From NCBI GenBank assembly GCA_030248225.1, contig JASANE010016356.1, forward strand, positions 1 to 64,000: a DNA stretch of 64,000 nt, in the 5' to 3' direction. Shown one piece after another: positions 23,341 through 35,069 of this stretch; within the stretch, counting starts at the first letter, position 1, and each line of letters opens with the position of its first letter. Position numbers and translations under genes: made by a program. Source of the stretch: Trileptium ribeirensis (lineage: Eukaryota > Nematoda > Enoplea > Enoplida > Thoracostomopsidae). Below the pieces are notes generated by a model. The model saw nothing but the letters and a program-made list of their open reading frames with translations. It did not search any database and was not told where the DNA came from.

Positions 23341-24255
23341 TATATAGAACATTCCTGGTGCATTACGTAACCAAAAAAGTGAAATCTCATCACATTTTTG
23401 AAATCAGGGTTCGCCGCTTAAAACCTTTGAAACACCCGGCAAAGGTGTAATATAGTCAAGTTGGACTGTAGTCTGTAACATCTAGATCTCAAAATCATCT
23501 TACCCAGCGCGCTTGATAATAATAATTTTGACAAAGCGTACAGTTAGCAAAAAGGTGGAATATCGAAATGTCCGCGAATAGAAATCTCCAATATCGAAAA
23601 AGTATATCAAACAATAGAAATGTACAAGATATGAATGTGCATAATCATAAGATTATATGACTTCCAGCATAAATGTCCGTCATATTTTTTTATAATTTAT
23701 AATGATATTTGTCGAAAATATAAAAAGTTGTGTTGAGTGAATGAAAGGAGATTTCATAGTAAGGGATTCAAAGAAATTTCGAACCAAATCGTACGATATT
23801 GTTTTAAATGTTATAAACGACAATACCGTTTAATTTTTTCTGCAACTGTGATGATGCGGTTTACAACATCTATACAATCACAGATTCAGACAGTATAGTA
23901 GGTCTCACCGATCACTGTAGAACCCATATGTGCCCACAGGGGATAAGGATGTTTACACCTAAGGATCCCAACCTTAAACAATATTTACTCCCACCCATCC
24001 CCCTGATTCGCGCCCCCACGCCCCTACCCGCCGTCGCGCGTAAAAGGGCGCGCCTGAAATTTTTAGCAGCTGTGAGCAATTGTTTTTAGTGTTAATACGT
24101 ATAGGGAAAACGTGTCTAAGCTCTACAATTTACCCTTGGCACATGTATAGCATTTAAGCAATTTTGTATAAGGTCGACATGTATTGTCTAGAATATCGAT
24201 ACTTTGGTTGTAAACTTGACACTTTTAGCACTACGTATTTTGGAACCCTAAAAGT

Positions 24256-24797
24256 CCGGGGTTATTTTAGAGGGTGGGAAGAGGGGGCGACCCCAAGGAT
24301 CGGATCCCCCCTCCCCGCGAGCTCCCCCTAGACACCGACCCTACTTTTTCGCAAAAACGACCCCTTAAAATTTACGTTTTTTTTTCAAAAAATTAACCGC
24401 TTAAGGGGTCACTAGAAAATTTAAAAATGGCTGAAAAAATTGTTAAATTGTAAATACGGTAATATTTCGATTTTAAAAACCTGTATAACGTAAGTCTGAA
24501 ATACGTAACAATATATACACGCATATCGTAGGCTAAACGATCAATTATTTTGGTCACCAAACCTAAAATATGCATGTATATAAATATTATAGCCAAAATT
24601 GAAAAAACCAGCGCCACAGAGGTATGTTGGGACACCTTAACGAAAAAATATATTGTATTATTTTTTATAAAATTACTGACCCCTTAAGGGGTCATGACCC
24701 CTAGTTTCCGAAATGACCCCTTGCTACTGACCTCTTAGGGGTCAGTAAATTTTTTCGTTTACTGACCTCTATTTGGGAGGGCTTAAAATAACCCCGG
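24256..24797. mobile_element. TIR element, 542 bp, with C- and G-run subterminal regions
   Basis: Ends are a perfect 14 bp inverted repeat: CCGGGGTTATTTTA at 24256-24269 and its reverse complement at 24784-24797. Subterminal sequence continues the partial symmetry (AGAGGGTGGG versus GGGAGGGC). Internal GACCCCTTAAGGGGTCA-type palindromes recur (about 24400, 24680, 24735). No target duplication was certain. Confidence 0.8.
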
Positions 24798-25479
24798 AAA
24801 GTAATAAATCTCGTTTTGAAACCTTGAAAAATTGACAAATGAGTACTCTGGAATTTTCAATGGGCCAGGAAATATATCACGAATAAAAGGTCAATAAAAT
24901 CTAAAATTTTAGAAATGAAAACTCAGACCACTTTCACAGTGGACATTCCGAAGCGGTACACTAACAGTGTGTCGTGCAATATGCAATTATTGTGCGCACG
25001 TCTACCGCTTTGCGAGCTGGTTGAATCCACAGCCGCGGCAAAAGTTTGTTGAAAATTGTATGGAATACCCATTAGCTTCCGGGGAAAGGGTTAATCTGAA
25101 AATTAGCCACAAGTCTGCTCGCTGTTCTCCAGTTGCACGCTCGTTGTATTGAAGCCGCTGTTCTCCACTTCTATCAGTCCAAAATACGTCACAGTCTTAA
25201 CACTTCTTGTCTGTCTTTCGTGAATGTTTTTGGTTCATAATAATAGCAGGAGCATAATATGGTTTGTCCGAAGCTGAGTTCAATTCACATGTAAACTTAC
25301 GCACCCAATTGACCTTTCACCTGTTAGTTCAGTAATGCTACCGGCCGGAATAAGCAAATCAGAAAACTGAGCGATTACGGCCAGCTATCTAGTAACAGAT
25401 TAGGTTCACAGTTTTCAAAAGTTCGGTCGCTCAAATCAACAGCGAAATGGTCGCAATAGCGCATCATTTGTTGGGTTGT

Positions 25480-26000
25480 GTATTGCGTGCAAGGCTGCAA
25501 GAATGGTGTACATGTGGGTTTTTCGGCCCTGTGAATACTTCGAGTTGATTATATAGAACCCAGCATGAAAATTTTATGCCCTTTCAGATGTTATCAATGA
25601 TTTTGGGTCAGTTAACGCGATTTCTACAATACAGTTTATCCTCAGTTAATTTGCTATGGAATTCGTGTAAGATATCAACAATAGTCTATACAAGGTTTTT
25701 CGGTACGCTGAATACGTTTGTTTGGTTACATGGAGTCCCGCATGAACATTTCATGTGTTTTCACGTGTTCTCTGTGTTTAGGGTCGATGAACACAATTAT
25801 CAGAATATTGTCTGTTAATTCGTTTGTATACGCATTGCTTTGCAGAGTACTAATAATAGTCTATATTTTTATTTTTTCTGCATGCTTGGGTGGTTCCATA
25901 GATGTTAGGGTGGTATATATCAAATATAAATCCTGTTAAGGGTCATTACACATAATGATAAATATGAATGAAACCACGCCCGCTCCGTTTTATCCTCACT
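25480..26000 (+). repeat. repeat family F copy
   Basis: Shares GTATTGCGTGCA, GGTTTTTCGG, CGCTGAATACG, TTTGGTTA, CATGAACATTTCATG and AATGAAACCACGCCCGCTCC with copies at 2030-3095 and 61900-62340 (the last string matches AATGAAACCATGCTCGCTCC at 62278). Confidence 0.75.
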
Positions 26001-26439
26001 TCCGAAGAACTAGTAAATGTAGGAATATTATGTAAACGTGCTACTGCAGTAGAAATGCCACGCAATTGAGTAGTTGCAGCGACAATGTCACGTAACATGT
26101 TCCAATGCACTATCGTCACCACGCTGCTGTGGTTTTTCATCTGTAAAGCCACAGCGTGGCAATACATAGACGAAGCCACGACGCCCTGGGCAGGTACTAT
26201 AGTAAAGAAACGAAAACGTGTTAAGACACAGAATCTTCCACACTGCGTTGTGGCAATGATAGTCTATAACCTAAACTCCGTTCCTCGGCACAAGTAGTGT
26301 CACGATATCGTGGCAAGACTAAAATATTGCAACAACCAAAAAATTTTGCGAGTGGCAAAAACGTTGCATCTGTGACACGGTATGCAATCGCTGCACGCAT
26401 CTTAATGTGATCACGGCATGGTTACTCTCGTATATATAT

Positions 26440-28860
26440 TTTGAGTGACATTTATAATTATATTTACTTAATATATTAATAACTTAACTACTATTATTAT
26501 AGTAGTGAAGTTACATAATATTTGCATAATAAATGTATTAATAACAATATTTTAACGATACGTTTATAACTATATTAACTAAGTATATTTACTTAATAAA
26601 TATTTTAACTATTATCAATTTTATATAAAATATTTATTTATAATTATATATACTCTGTAATATATGCTTATATGCATATATACTTTGTTTGTATACTCTT
26701 TGTAGGGGCGGGTACCACCATACCATGTAAATATGGTGCCAATTTCCGAAAAACAAACACACGGGAGATGGGACCATTAAAAAGGTTCTTAATCCCTACC
26801 CAGAGGGCTAATCGAAGCATGGGCCTCGGACTCGGCTTCTCGAGCCGATCATTTTGATACCCAATACCATAATGGTAACACGAGGAATAATATGTGGGGC
26901 TTTCGGGCAAACATATCAAGGTTTATGGTAGAACAAGAGGGAGCTTCAAGAGCCTCAAACAGGCTAAGATTATGTCAGCGGGGCAAGTGAGTTATATTTT
27001 TAGATTCGGTTCCCAAATCGGAACGCAGCGATAAATAACATGCTTATCGGGCTAATTTCTGCAATTTTCACGCGGCACTGTATCTAAGTGGGCACAGCGG
27101 ATCAAATCAAGCCCCATAATAAGGGGAGGGTTGATTAATTTTTATATGGATTAATATTAATTAGTTACTAAAATAATTATTTCTAACTCATCCCAACACC
27201 CAAAATTTTAGGGTGTGACTCCGTTATACCTTAATAGGTGCGCGAACTTCCAACAGAGCTGGACGATATCTGGGTGGTCTCATTGGTAAGATCGAAAAGT
27301 TCTGTACCAGAAAAGTATGACCCGCTCCTAAAATTCTCATCCCTTCCGGAATTATGGGTCGGAACAGCCATGATCCTTCATTTTAAGGACATGTTTATTA
27401 ATTTTCCTGCTTTCCCCAGTGGAAATTAACACTGGGAATTTGATAATTTATAGTTTATATTTAGGATTTTCATAATTTTTGTGAATTTGCTCTTCGCTGC
27501 ATGATGAACAGTCGGAACTCAGGACGCGTTTTCTAGGGTAGGGGTGGTGGGGACGGGTTTCTTAGATCGCTGGCTTAAACTAATATTATATACTTCAAGT
27601 TGTCCAAAGTTTGCCATCCTCTTATTACATACCGTCATGTTATTTGATAGGTGCTACAAATAGCAACGTAGACTATACAATCGCGAGTAACGCGTCAGGG
27701 CTGGTAAGGTACCGCAAGATAACCCACCTAAACCGGCCAGCTGTATACATATGCATTTCATTACAGTATTTTCACGGATAATAAAAGTAACAAATTATTT
27801 ATCAATTAATATATTTGGTGGGTCGAGAAGGGTAAGGCACCGTGAGATACATTACTAGATCCGACCGAATAAGTACACAACAATTATACGAGAATTAGTG
27901 ACATGATTAATGAATAAGTTGTACATGTTTCACATGACCAGCATACAAATAATGAATAATAGTTAAAAAATCATTTACAAAAGCACAATAGAGGCAATCG
28001 GTTCTCCCAATTTGGATAGTTCATACACTTTACATACATTTAGAGAATGAATTCAATACAATACTGTTACAGCGTAGTACCACAAAATATGAAAATATGT
28101 ATATTCATGCAAATCAAGTATTCGATCGTAGTTCATAAAATTTAGTATAATTATAATGATAGATTAATTTGCAGTTATACATTTTTCAAGAACTTTCAAA
28201 CGGCAAGATACGGCGATATTCACAAGGTGTGTACGAGTCATTTAATATACATCAATCATATTGCCCTGACGATGCTTTTGTCGTTTGCGAAAAGATGTAA
28301 CGAAGGATAACGGTATACTTAGGCCATACAACACAACAACTCCACGACCATAGGCTCATTAGAATGCGCTAGTTATTCATTTCTCAAAATGTCATGGGTT
28401 ATACGGCGGTTCTACAATTTACACAAACAATTCCCTATTACATGTCACGGTAACGGATACACACAACAATATTATCATTCAATAATAAACGCATGGTCAC
28501 AAAACGGTAAACGGGTAAATATATAATGTTACATGAATGAACATCTCGAAATATATATTGGATACACTATAATGGATATGCAATTACAACGTGGTGGTTA
28601 CACAACAGTAAAAGTACAATCATTTAAGCAAAAGACACTAAATACCTCAAGGTTAAAAGCACTCAACCAATTCAAATTCGAACAGATACACACATACTCA
28701 CCTGTAGGAATCTTGAATTTGGTTCAAAAAACAGCAATCTCGATCTAATTTCTATAGCAGCCTTGGCATTAGGGTTCTATAATGTTGCCCGTTAGGCTGT
28801 GGTAAAAATTAATCTACGGCATAACGATCCAGAATGGATCTGTTACAGGAGCTGTTCACG
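26440..28860 (+). repeat. large repeat family X, copy 1
   Basis: An AT-rich 5' part (26440-26700) is followed by a GC-richer block with GGGCCTCGGACTCGG, GATCATTTTGATACCCAATA, TTATGGGTCGGAAC, TTCGCTGCATGATGAACAG, then a long TACAAT-rich stretch and a terminal box ending GATCCAGAATGGATCTGTTA. The same order is seen at 47820-50375, and parts at 35070-35760 and 45570-45935. It resembles a long terminal repeat or other large transposon, but no polymerase or integrase coding was found, so the class is left open. Confidence 0.7.
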
Positions 28861-29284
28861 TTCAACTAAAGGGTACATCTTCATCACTTCTGCCATAGAA
28901 TTAAAAATTGTAAGAAATCCATCCATCCGCCGGAAGATGAGTCATTAATGACAAAAGGAATTTCACTAATTTCCCCTTACCGCCCTCACCGGAAGCTGCG
29001 CTCTGTCCGTTTCAATTATACCCCAACAATACTTTAGTGGCAACGCTACTATCATTACAGTCATATATCGAAACCTAAAACACTTTATTTCTTCTTTCAG
29101 TGACCAAAAAGGCGGAAAGTTTTCATATTTATATATCACAAATATAAGAAAATATAATTTGAAGAACGATTTTTACGTAGTATGGCCCCTCAGACTTGTC
29201 TTATTTGATATACGCCGCGCAAATTTGCTTTTGTCGTATTTACCACCCCTGAAAACCTTTAAACACGTTGGATTGACCTACATA

Positions 29285-29516
29285 CAGTACTTGCCAGAAA
29301 TGACTGTTCTTCGCTCGATGTTCGTTCGATAAATTCGAAGTAATTGTGTTCGAAATGTATTCGAACTTGTTCAAGGCTTATTCGAAATTTTGGAGCGCTT
29401 TTTGAAATTTTTGTTAAAGAGTTCTTTGAAAAGTGTTCCAGTATAAATAAATTTCGTTCGATTTCTATTCGATGGTCGTTCGTTCGGAAGGTGACATTCA
29501 TTTCTGCCGACTACTG
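29285..29516 (+). mobile_element. mariner-type MITE family B, full copy
   Basis: Starts CAGTACTTGCCAGAAATGAC after TA; the right end reverse complements to CAGTAGTCGGCAGAAATGAA. The body has TTCGAA-rich repeats. 232 bp; right target site reads CA rather than TA. Confidence 0.85.
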
Positions 29517-30163
29517 CACAACAATATTGGAAAAACTGCTAAATTTTACTATTTTTGGTACTAAAATTTACCAAATTTTGCTGCGGCACCGTCTACTAGA
29601 GCTAATAACACCGCCCAGATGGGTTAAAACAATGAAAGCGACGTGTTTAACGTGTTACATAACCCTATAATCCCATTGCTCACCTAAACAAACAGAAACA
29701 TTGCTTTTCAAAGATTTTATAATTTTTACTTTTTAACGGTGTTTTTTAAACTTTGTCTAATAGCTCAAAAACGACTGCTCTGATAATACGTAATAGCAGT
29801 GTTGTAGCTCTGGACGAGAGGAATTTGAAAGGTCGTTTCCTTTTTCGCTGCGAAGCCTTTATCTCGAGATATAATTACCTGTATGGCCAAATTTAAAAAA
29901 ATGTGATGCTTCACCATTTGGGGCTCATTTTGACCCCGAAGAGGTGGTCGGCAGCTTTAATGGCTAATGATAGGGTACAAATGAACTGAGTTTGTGACCA
30001 AATAAAAATGCTGAGTTATGATCTCCGCAGCGGGACAAAAGAAATCTTTTACGATTTTTGCCGCTAGCAAAGCTATCATTAGGTGGAAACTACACTAGCT
30101 TCGCTCGCCCGTCTTAATTAGTTGCTAAGACTCGCTGCAAATATATATTATGTCTATTGAGGT

Positions 30164-30571
30164 CAACACATGTTTTAAACAATAAATTTTTACGCAGTGT
30201 AATGTAATTGTCAATATTTCAATGTGAGATTTTAGAAAAATATTTTTAATTTATGTGCGGTTTTACCGACGGAAGAAAAAATAGCCGGAGACATTGAGCC
30301 AACACATGTTTTAAACAATAAATTTTTACGCAGTGTAATGTAATTCTCAATATTTCAATGTGAGATTTTTGAAAAATATTTTTAATTTATGTGCGGTTTT
30401 ACCGACGGAAGAAAAAATAGCCGGAGACATTGAGCCAACACATGTTTTAAATAATAAATTTTTACGCAGTGTAATGTAATTCTCAATATTTCAATGTGAG
30501 ATTTTAGAAAAATATTTTTAATTTATGTGCGGTTTTACCGACGGAAGAAAAAATAGCCGGAGACATTGAGC
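30164..30571 (+). repeat. three near-identical 136 bp tandem units
   Basis: Units start at 30164, 30300 and 30436 with CAACACATGTTTTAAA and end in ACATTGAGC. They differ at only a few positions (e.g. ATTGTC/ATTCTC, TTTTAG/TTTTTG, AACAAT/AATAAT). Each carries TGCGGTTTTACCGACGGAAG. This is far more uniform than the other repeats in the window, so the amplification is recent. Confidence 0.95.
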
Positions 30572-30752
30572 CAATATTTCAGTATATTGCCAGTTAACAG
30601 ATTAAAAAATATCAAGGAGCCCCTTACCATCTATTACCATTTTTGACGATAATGATACGAAAATTAAAATGCGAATGGAATTAATTTTGGCACTATGACT
30701 CTTTTTAATTAATTAAAATAATAATTCTTATTATTATGTATTTAAATATATA

Positions 30753-31062
30753 CAGTTGCAATCAGAATTAAGTGCTTATAAAATCGAACGCAGACGAAAT
30801 CGGACGAAAACGCAATCGATCGATCTTCGTTTAAATGAAATGCGTTAAATTAAACGCAAACCAACATTTTTTATTAAAATATTTTTAGTTCAACACAATC
30901 GAAATTCGTTAAATTAAACGCAAACTAACATTTTTATTAAATTATTTTTTATTTTGACGCAATCGAAATTCGTTGAATTAATCGACTTTGGTTTAAACGC
31001 AAACGATCGAAATCGGACGAAACTTCGATCGATTTTTGAGCGCTTAATTTTGATTGTAACTG
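30753..31062 (+). mobile_element. mariner-type MITE family A, copy 2
   Basis: Flanked by TA on both sides (30751-30752 and 31063-31064). Ends CAGTTGCAATCAGAATTAAG and, from the right, CAGTTACAATCAAAATTAAG. 310 bp, same internal TTCGTTAAATTAAACGCAAA and CGATCGAT blocks as 21728-22044. Confidence 0.92.
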
Positions 31063-31846
31063 TATTTTATTACAATTTTGTTATTGCTTATATATCTTAT
31101 ACCACCAGACTGTTATAATGTGAGAGGCATGATTCCAGGAAACCGGAAACGATTTTTGAATGTGGTGGTTTACAGGTTAAAAATAAAAATACATAGTAAG
31201 CTTTTTAGAGAAACATTTATAAAACAATGGGCGCTCGTACGATACCAAAGTTCATTCATAGATAAAATGCAACTTCTGCTATTATTTCCTGAGCGTCCAG
31301 AACACAGTACATGCCCCACTAACTTAATTTCTGGATAGCGGAAAGACTTGTTCTCATGCTATTGGTGCAAAGCCATGTGTCTATTAATTGTTTTATGTTT
31401 ATTATTATAACGTTTTTTGAACGAGTACCAAACAAATTAATATTTTTTTGTTATTTACTACCATAACTTTTTAACTAGCGAGAACTCATTTATGCGTGGG
31501 TCCACTTTAGGTGCGTACGCCATGGTTCTTTTTTCAAAGGTAATCCCCGAATCTTTCGCGTACATTGCCATCGGTATCACATTTTAGTGAAAAGGCAAAC
31601 TTTGACTCTGTGATGTGCACCGAATTACGTCCACATTTATCCATTTCCACGGTTGTCCACGATCAAAATGACATACTGAATCGAACTACTATGTTCGTGG
31701 TCTATTTGTTATAGTATACTAGAAAAATGCGCGAATTACAATCACGGTTTACTTATACGCGGTGAGAAAAATACGATGTTAAATCGCAAAATAGCGACCT
31801 CGAACAGCACCTAAATGTTGCAGTATCATAAACTTTTGTATGCGTA

Positions 31847-32095
31847 CTGTACTCGCCAGAAATGAGTGCTGTTCGTTCGATGTTCGCTCAAAGTTTATTC
31901 GATGTTCGCTGGATAAATGCAAAATTTTGTTCGAAATGTGTTCGAATCTTGCTTGAGTCGTGTTCGAAATTTTGGCGCACTTTTTTAAATTTGTTGGAAA
32001 GCTGTTCGAAATGCGTTCGAGAATAAAAAAATTTGTACGATTTCTGTTCGATGTTCGTTCGTTCGAAAGGCGACACTCATTTTTGGCGAGTACTG
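31847..32095 (+). mobile_element. mariner-type MITE family B, full copy
   Basis: Left end TA then CTGTACTCGCCAGAAATGAG; right end CACTCATTTTTGGCGAGTAC then TG. Body contains GTTCGATGTTCG and GTTCGAAATGTGTTCGAA repeats. 249 bp, the best preserved copy of its family here. Confidence 0.88.
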
Positions 32096-32715
32096 TCATA
32101 AGGAAACATTGCTGTTGTGGTCGTGAACTGGCCTGGCAAAAAAACAACCCAGGTCTATGCACCTAAAGGGGGCTCACGCATTATGAATTTTCGACGAATC
32201 AGGCAGTGTTCACATTACGTCCGATCTGATCCGATTTACATTCGCACTGTATCCGACTCAATACGACCAAATTTTGCGCGTATCATATATTGAGTATGTA
32301 TTTTACATAAAAAATAAACCTATTGCGATTGGACAAAATTGCGCGTGTGTTGTCACATTAAACCGTATGCGATGAAAATAATTCGTATACCACTGGGGCG
32401 CAAATCGAATCGTATTGGAATGGTTCTTACCGGATCGGACGCAATCTGATCACGGCTCCATTGTTTGTATTAAGCAAAATTTACAAAAATGTTACAATCG
32501 TAATGCAGGTTCGAATTTTTGCCTATTTATTCGGCGACACTGTACGATTACTTGCACCGAGCATATGGATTGCGTGTAATAATGGAGGTTCGGTTATTGT
32601 CTGTCTTGTGTATGTATACAGTGCGCGCCAGAAATTATTGCTTATTGGAGAGAAAATGTAAATTATTTTGAATGTTATTCGAGAAAATAAATTAATGTTA
32701 GGAAGGGTTCATTAG

Positions 32716-33003
32716 AAAAGAGTATAACACTTCCCTGCACTCTAATGTTAGCTTTTTCTGGACTGATCTCCCTCATTGCTGAGTGACCGTAGCTTGTACC
32801 CCCTCATGTTGTGGGGGGGGGGTTAGGCTGGACCGTTGCTTCGAGTTTTGAGGGGTTAATTGAAATGGTAGCTGCTTATAAACCGACCCCCCACAAAACG
32901 TGGGGGCTGTACATGACGATATCCCTCCAGAAATAAGGGGGATCAGGCCCAAAACGCCCGTGTTTGATGACATATGAGTGCTGGGAAGTGACACACTGTA
33001 TTC
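32716..33003. repeat. imperfect inverted-repeat element with G10 run
   Basis: Outer symmetry between AACACTTCCC (about 32728) and GGGAAGTGACAC (about 32983), inner symmetry between CTGATCTCCCTCATT (about 32763) and AATAAGGGGGATCAG (about 32932), and a central pair of CCCCCCAC / GTGGGGG strings. A run of ten G occurs near 32813-32822. Confidence 0.5.
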
Positions 33004-33064
33004 TTATACACTCTTAATATTAGTAATCAAGAGTCGATGATGGTTAACTATACTGAAGAGAGGT

Positions 33065-33880
33065 TGTTTTCGCCTTCGCCTCCACCACCCATGTTCACTG
33101 GCTAGTCCAAACCTCGTAAATTATATACGCGGCCCCCGGCTCACCTGCCGGGGGAGTGCCGGTTTTACCGAGGGGGCAATTTTTTTGCCGGATTTTGTCG
33201 CGTTTAGACGTTTATTCTTATCAGCAGGTTGCTTTGAGCCGGGGTTGCAGCCGAAAATTCCGGGCCCCCGCCACCCCCAACTTTGGACTAGCCAGCTTCA
33301 TGGATTACCATATCCAGACTCCAGGTACTTGATCCACCAACTTATCCCCACCCATGTTCATGGACTACCACATCCAGCGCCCAGGTTCTTCGTCCACCGA
33401 CTTATCCATGTCCAAGGACCGCTGAATCCAGCCCTCCCGACTTCAAAAACCACTAAATTCACACCCCTAGGTTCATGGACCAGGATATTGCACCGCAGCC
33501 ATGTTCATGGATCACTATTTTAGACTCCCCAGTCTCAAATTCATGGACCACTTTTTCAGACCCCAGGTTTATGGACCACTTTTATTTTTCTTTAGAAAAA
33601 TTAAAAAGTGGTCTATGACCCTGGGGAGGTCTGAAAAGCTGGTCCATGAACCGAGAGGTGTTTGTAAAAGTGGTCCATGAACCTGCGGACAGTCTGAAGC
33701 TAGTGGTCCATGCACCCGGGGGAGTTTAAATTTAGTGGTGCATGAACATGGATGGGGTATAATTTGGTGGTTCAAGAACCTTAGTGCCCTGGATGTTGTA
33801 GTTCATGAACATGGATGGGGTAGTCATGTTTATGATCCATTTGGTGGGTCACAAACATTAGGAGGAGGGCGAAAACCATC
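33065..33880. mobile_element. large fold-back element with repeated ATGGACCAC units
   Basis: A long imperfect palindrome centred near 33595. The left arm carries repeats such as TTCATGGACCACTTTTTCAG and CCATGTTCATGGACTACCAC; the right arm carries the reverse complements AAGTGGTCCATGAACC and GTTCATGAACATGGATGGGG. The inner 50 bp on each side (33540-33590 and 33596-33650) pair almost completely. Outermost symmetry is TTTTCGCCTTCGCCTCC against GGAGGAGGGCGAAAA. No protein-coding capacity is claimed; a half copy is at 14155-14440. Confidence 0.85.
33133..33154. repeat. GC hairpin inside the fold-back element
   Basis: CCCCCGGC and GCCGGGGG flank a 6 bp loop; perfect 8 bp stem, all G-C pairs. Confidence 0.9.
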
Positions 33881-34174
33881 GCGACGTACCGCGTTTGGTA
33901 GTATGGGAAAGCGGCCTAGTGTTACTCTTCAAGTTGACCATTGTCGACTATTGGTAATATTAATATTAACTTTTGGCCGATGTTAATCCATCAATCATCT
34001 CTGGCGAGCTCTGTATAGATTATCTTTTGTGTGAGTGACAGTTTAAGATAATACTTTAGGGTATGATAATGATTGAAGTGGGTCTTTGCTAGTTTTGTAA
34101 AATGGTTTCTGACGGCGAAAATTTGCAGTAAATTTTTTATATGCTGCATAAATGCTACATAATTTTACCTTATT

Positions 34175-34525
34175 CTGGCCTCTCCACAAACAATTTTACC
34201 TGTCCCCAGCATGAGGTCGGAATTGGAAATACCGGGGTTAATTTCCCCAGCTTGCCTGGAGGAAAATTATATCTTCCAGGTAATTTGGTGCTCCACTTTA
34301 CATAGGATTTTGTGTCACGGATAGTGAAACGTAAACAGTAGTATTGAATTTTCTATGACCGTGTTTATTAGGATGATCATTTTTGAAGTCACATCAATAC
34401 ACCTAGGGATGCTGGGGTTTGACCTGGGGAAGCCAAAATTTACCTTGGGGATATGACTTTGGGGAAACCACCGAAAGCATGGGGAAGTAGAAAATCCTGC
34501 CCTATCGTTTTTGTGGAGAGGCCAG
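34175..34525. mobile_element. TIR element, 351 bp
   Basis: Perfect 16 bp terminal inverted repeat CTGGCCTCTCCACAAA at 34175-34190 and its reverse complement at 34510-34525. Interior has ATACCGGGGTTAATTTCCCC, GGGTTTGACCTGGGGAAGCC and ACCTTGGGGATATGA. Diverged relatives without both TIRs are at 10560-10870 and 63590-64000. Confidence 0.88.
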
Positions 34526-34856
34526 CAGCTATTCCCGCTATCGGAGGGCCCTGACGTTCCAATTTCTAGGTTTGTACATTTATCGTGACTTCTATATTTT
34601 ACACAGAAATCAACTATAGTTGTAGTTGCTGTTCGTCCGATATTTTTGCGATTAATACTTATCGCAGGCTAAGTCCTTCGCGTGGACAGTTACAATAATT
34701 TAGGTTTTATCTAAAGTCGATTTTATTAAATATTCGGCATCGGTTTTCTTACAGAAGCAGCAAAAAAATCATGTACGGCTTTATTCCGCTTCCCTAGCTT
34801 TAGATTCGTGTTGTTGGCGGATACATTTGTAGCATTTAACGCAAGTGTAACAGCGC

Positions 34857-35065
34857 CGTTACGCTGCTGCATTGCGCACTTTCAAAACGCAATGCCCATA
34901 CAACCCTGGGTGTAGTAACCTCAAGGTGGACCTAAGCGATTCGTTTTTCTCGGTCGGTCCCAACAAGCTACGGAGCTTAGCAAGCCGTAGGGGCCCTTCG
35001 TAGGATGTGTTCTGTTCCTGCCAGATAGGCTGCACACGCAGTGTATGTGGTATTACCTTTGAGGT
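34857..35065 (+). repeat. repeat family C fragment fused to family X
   Basis: TACGCTGCTGCATTGCGCAC, AACGCAATGCCCATAC, TACGGAGCTTAGCA and TATTACCTTTGAGGTCC match 38907-39140 and 46075-46260. At about 35070 the sequence switches to family X (TTCGCTGCACGGCGAACA, as at 49287). Confidence 0.8.
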
Positions 35066-35069
35066 CCTG

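Noticed and set aside
30164..30571. CRISPR-like array
   Set aside because: The 136 bp units are contiguous near-identical tandem copies without spacers in eukaryotic DNA.
32164..32460. Possible tRNA- or SINE-like segment
   Set aside because: No A and B box pair or cloverleaf could be drawn; no RNA gene called anywhere in the window.
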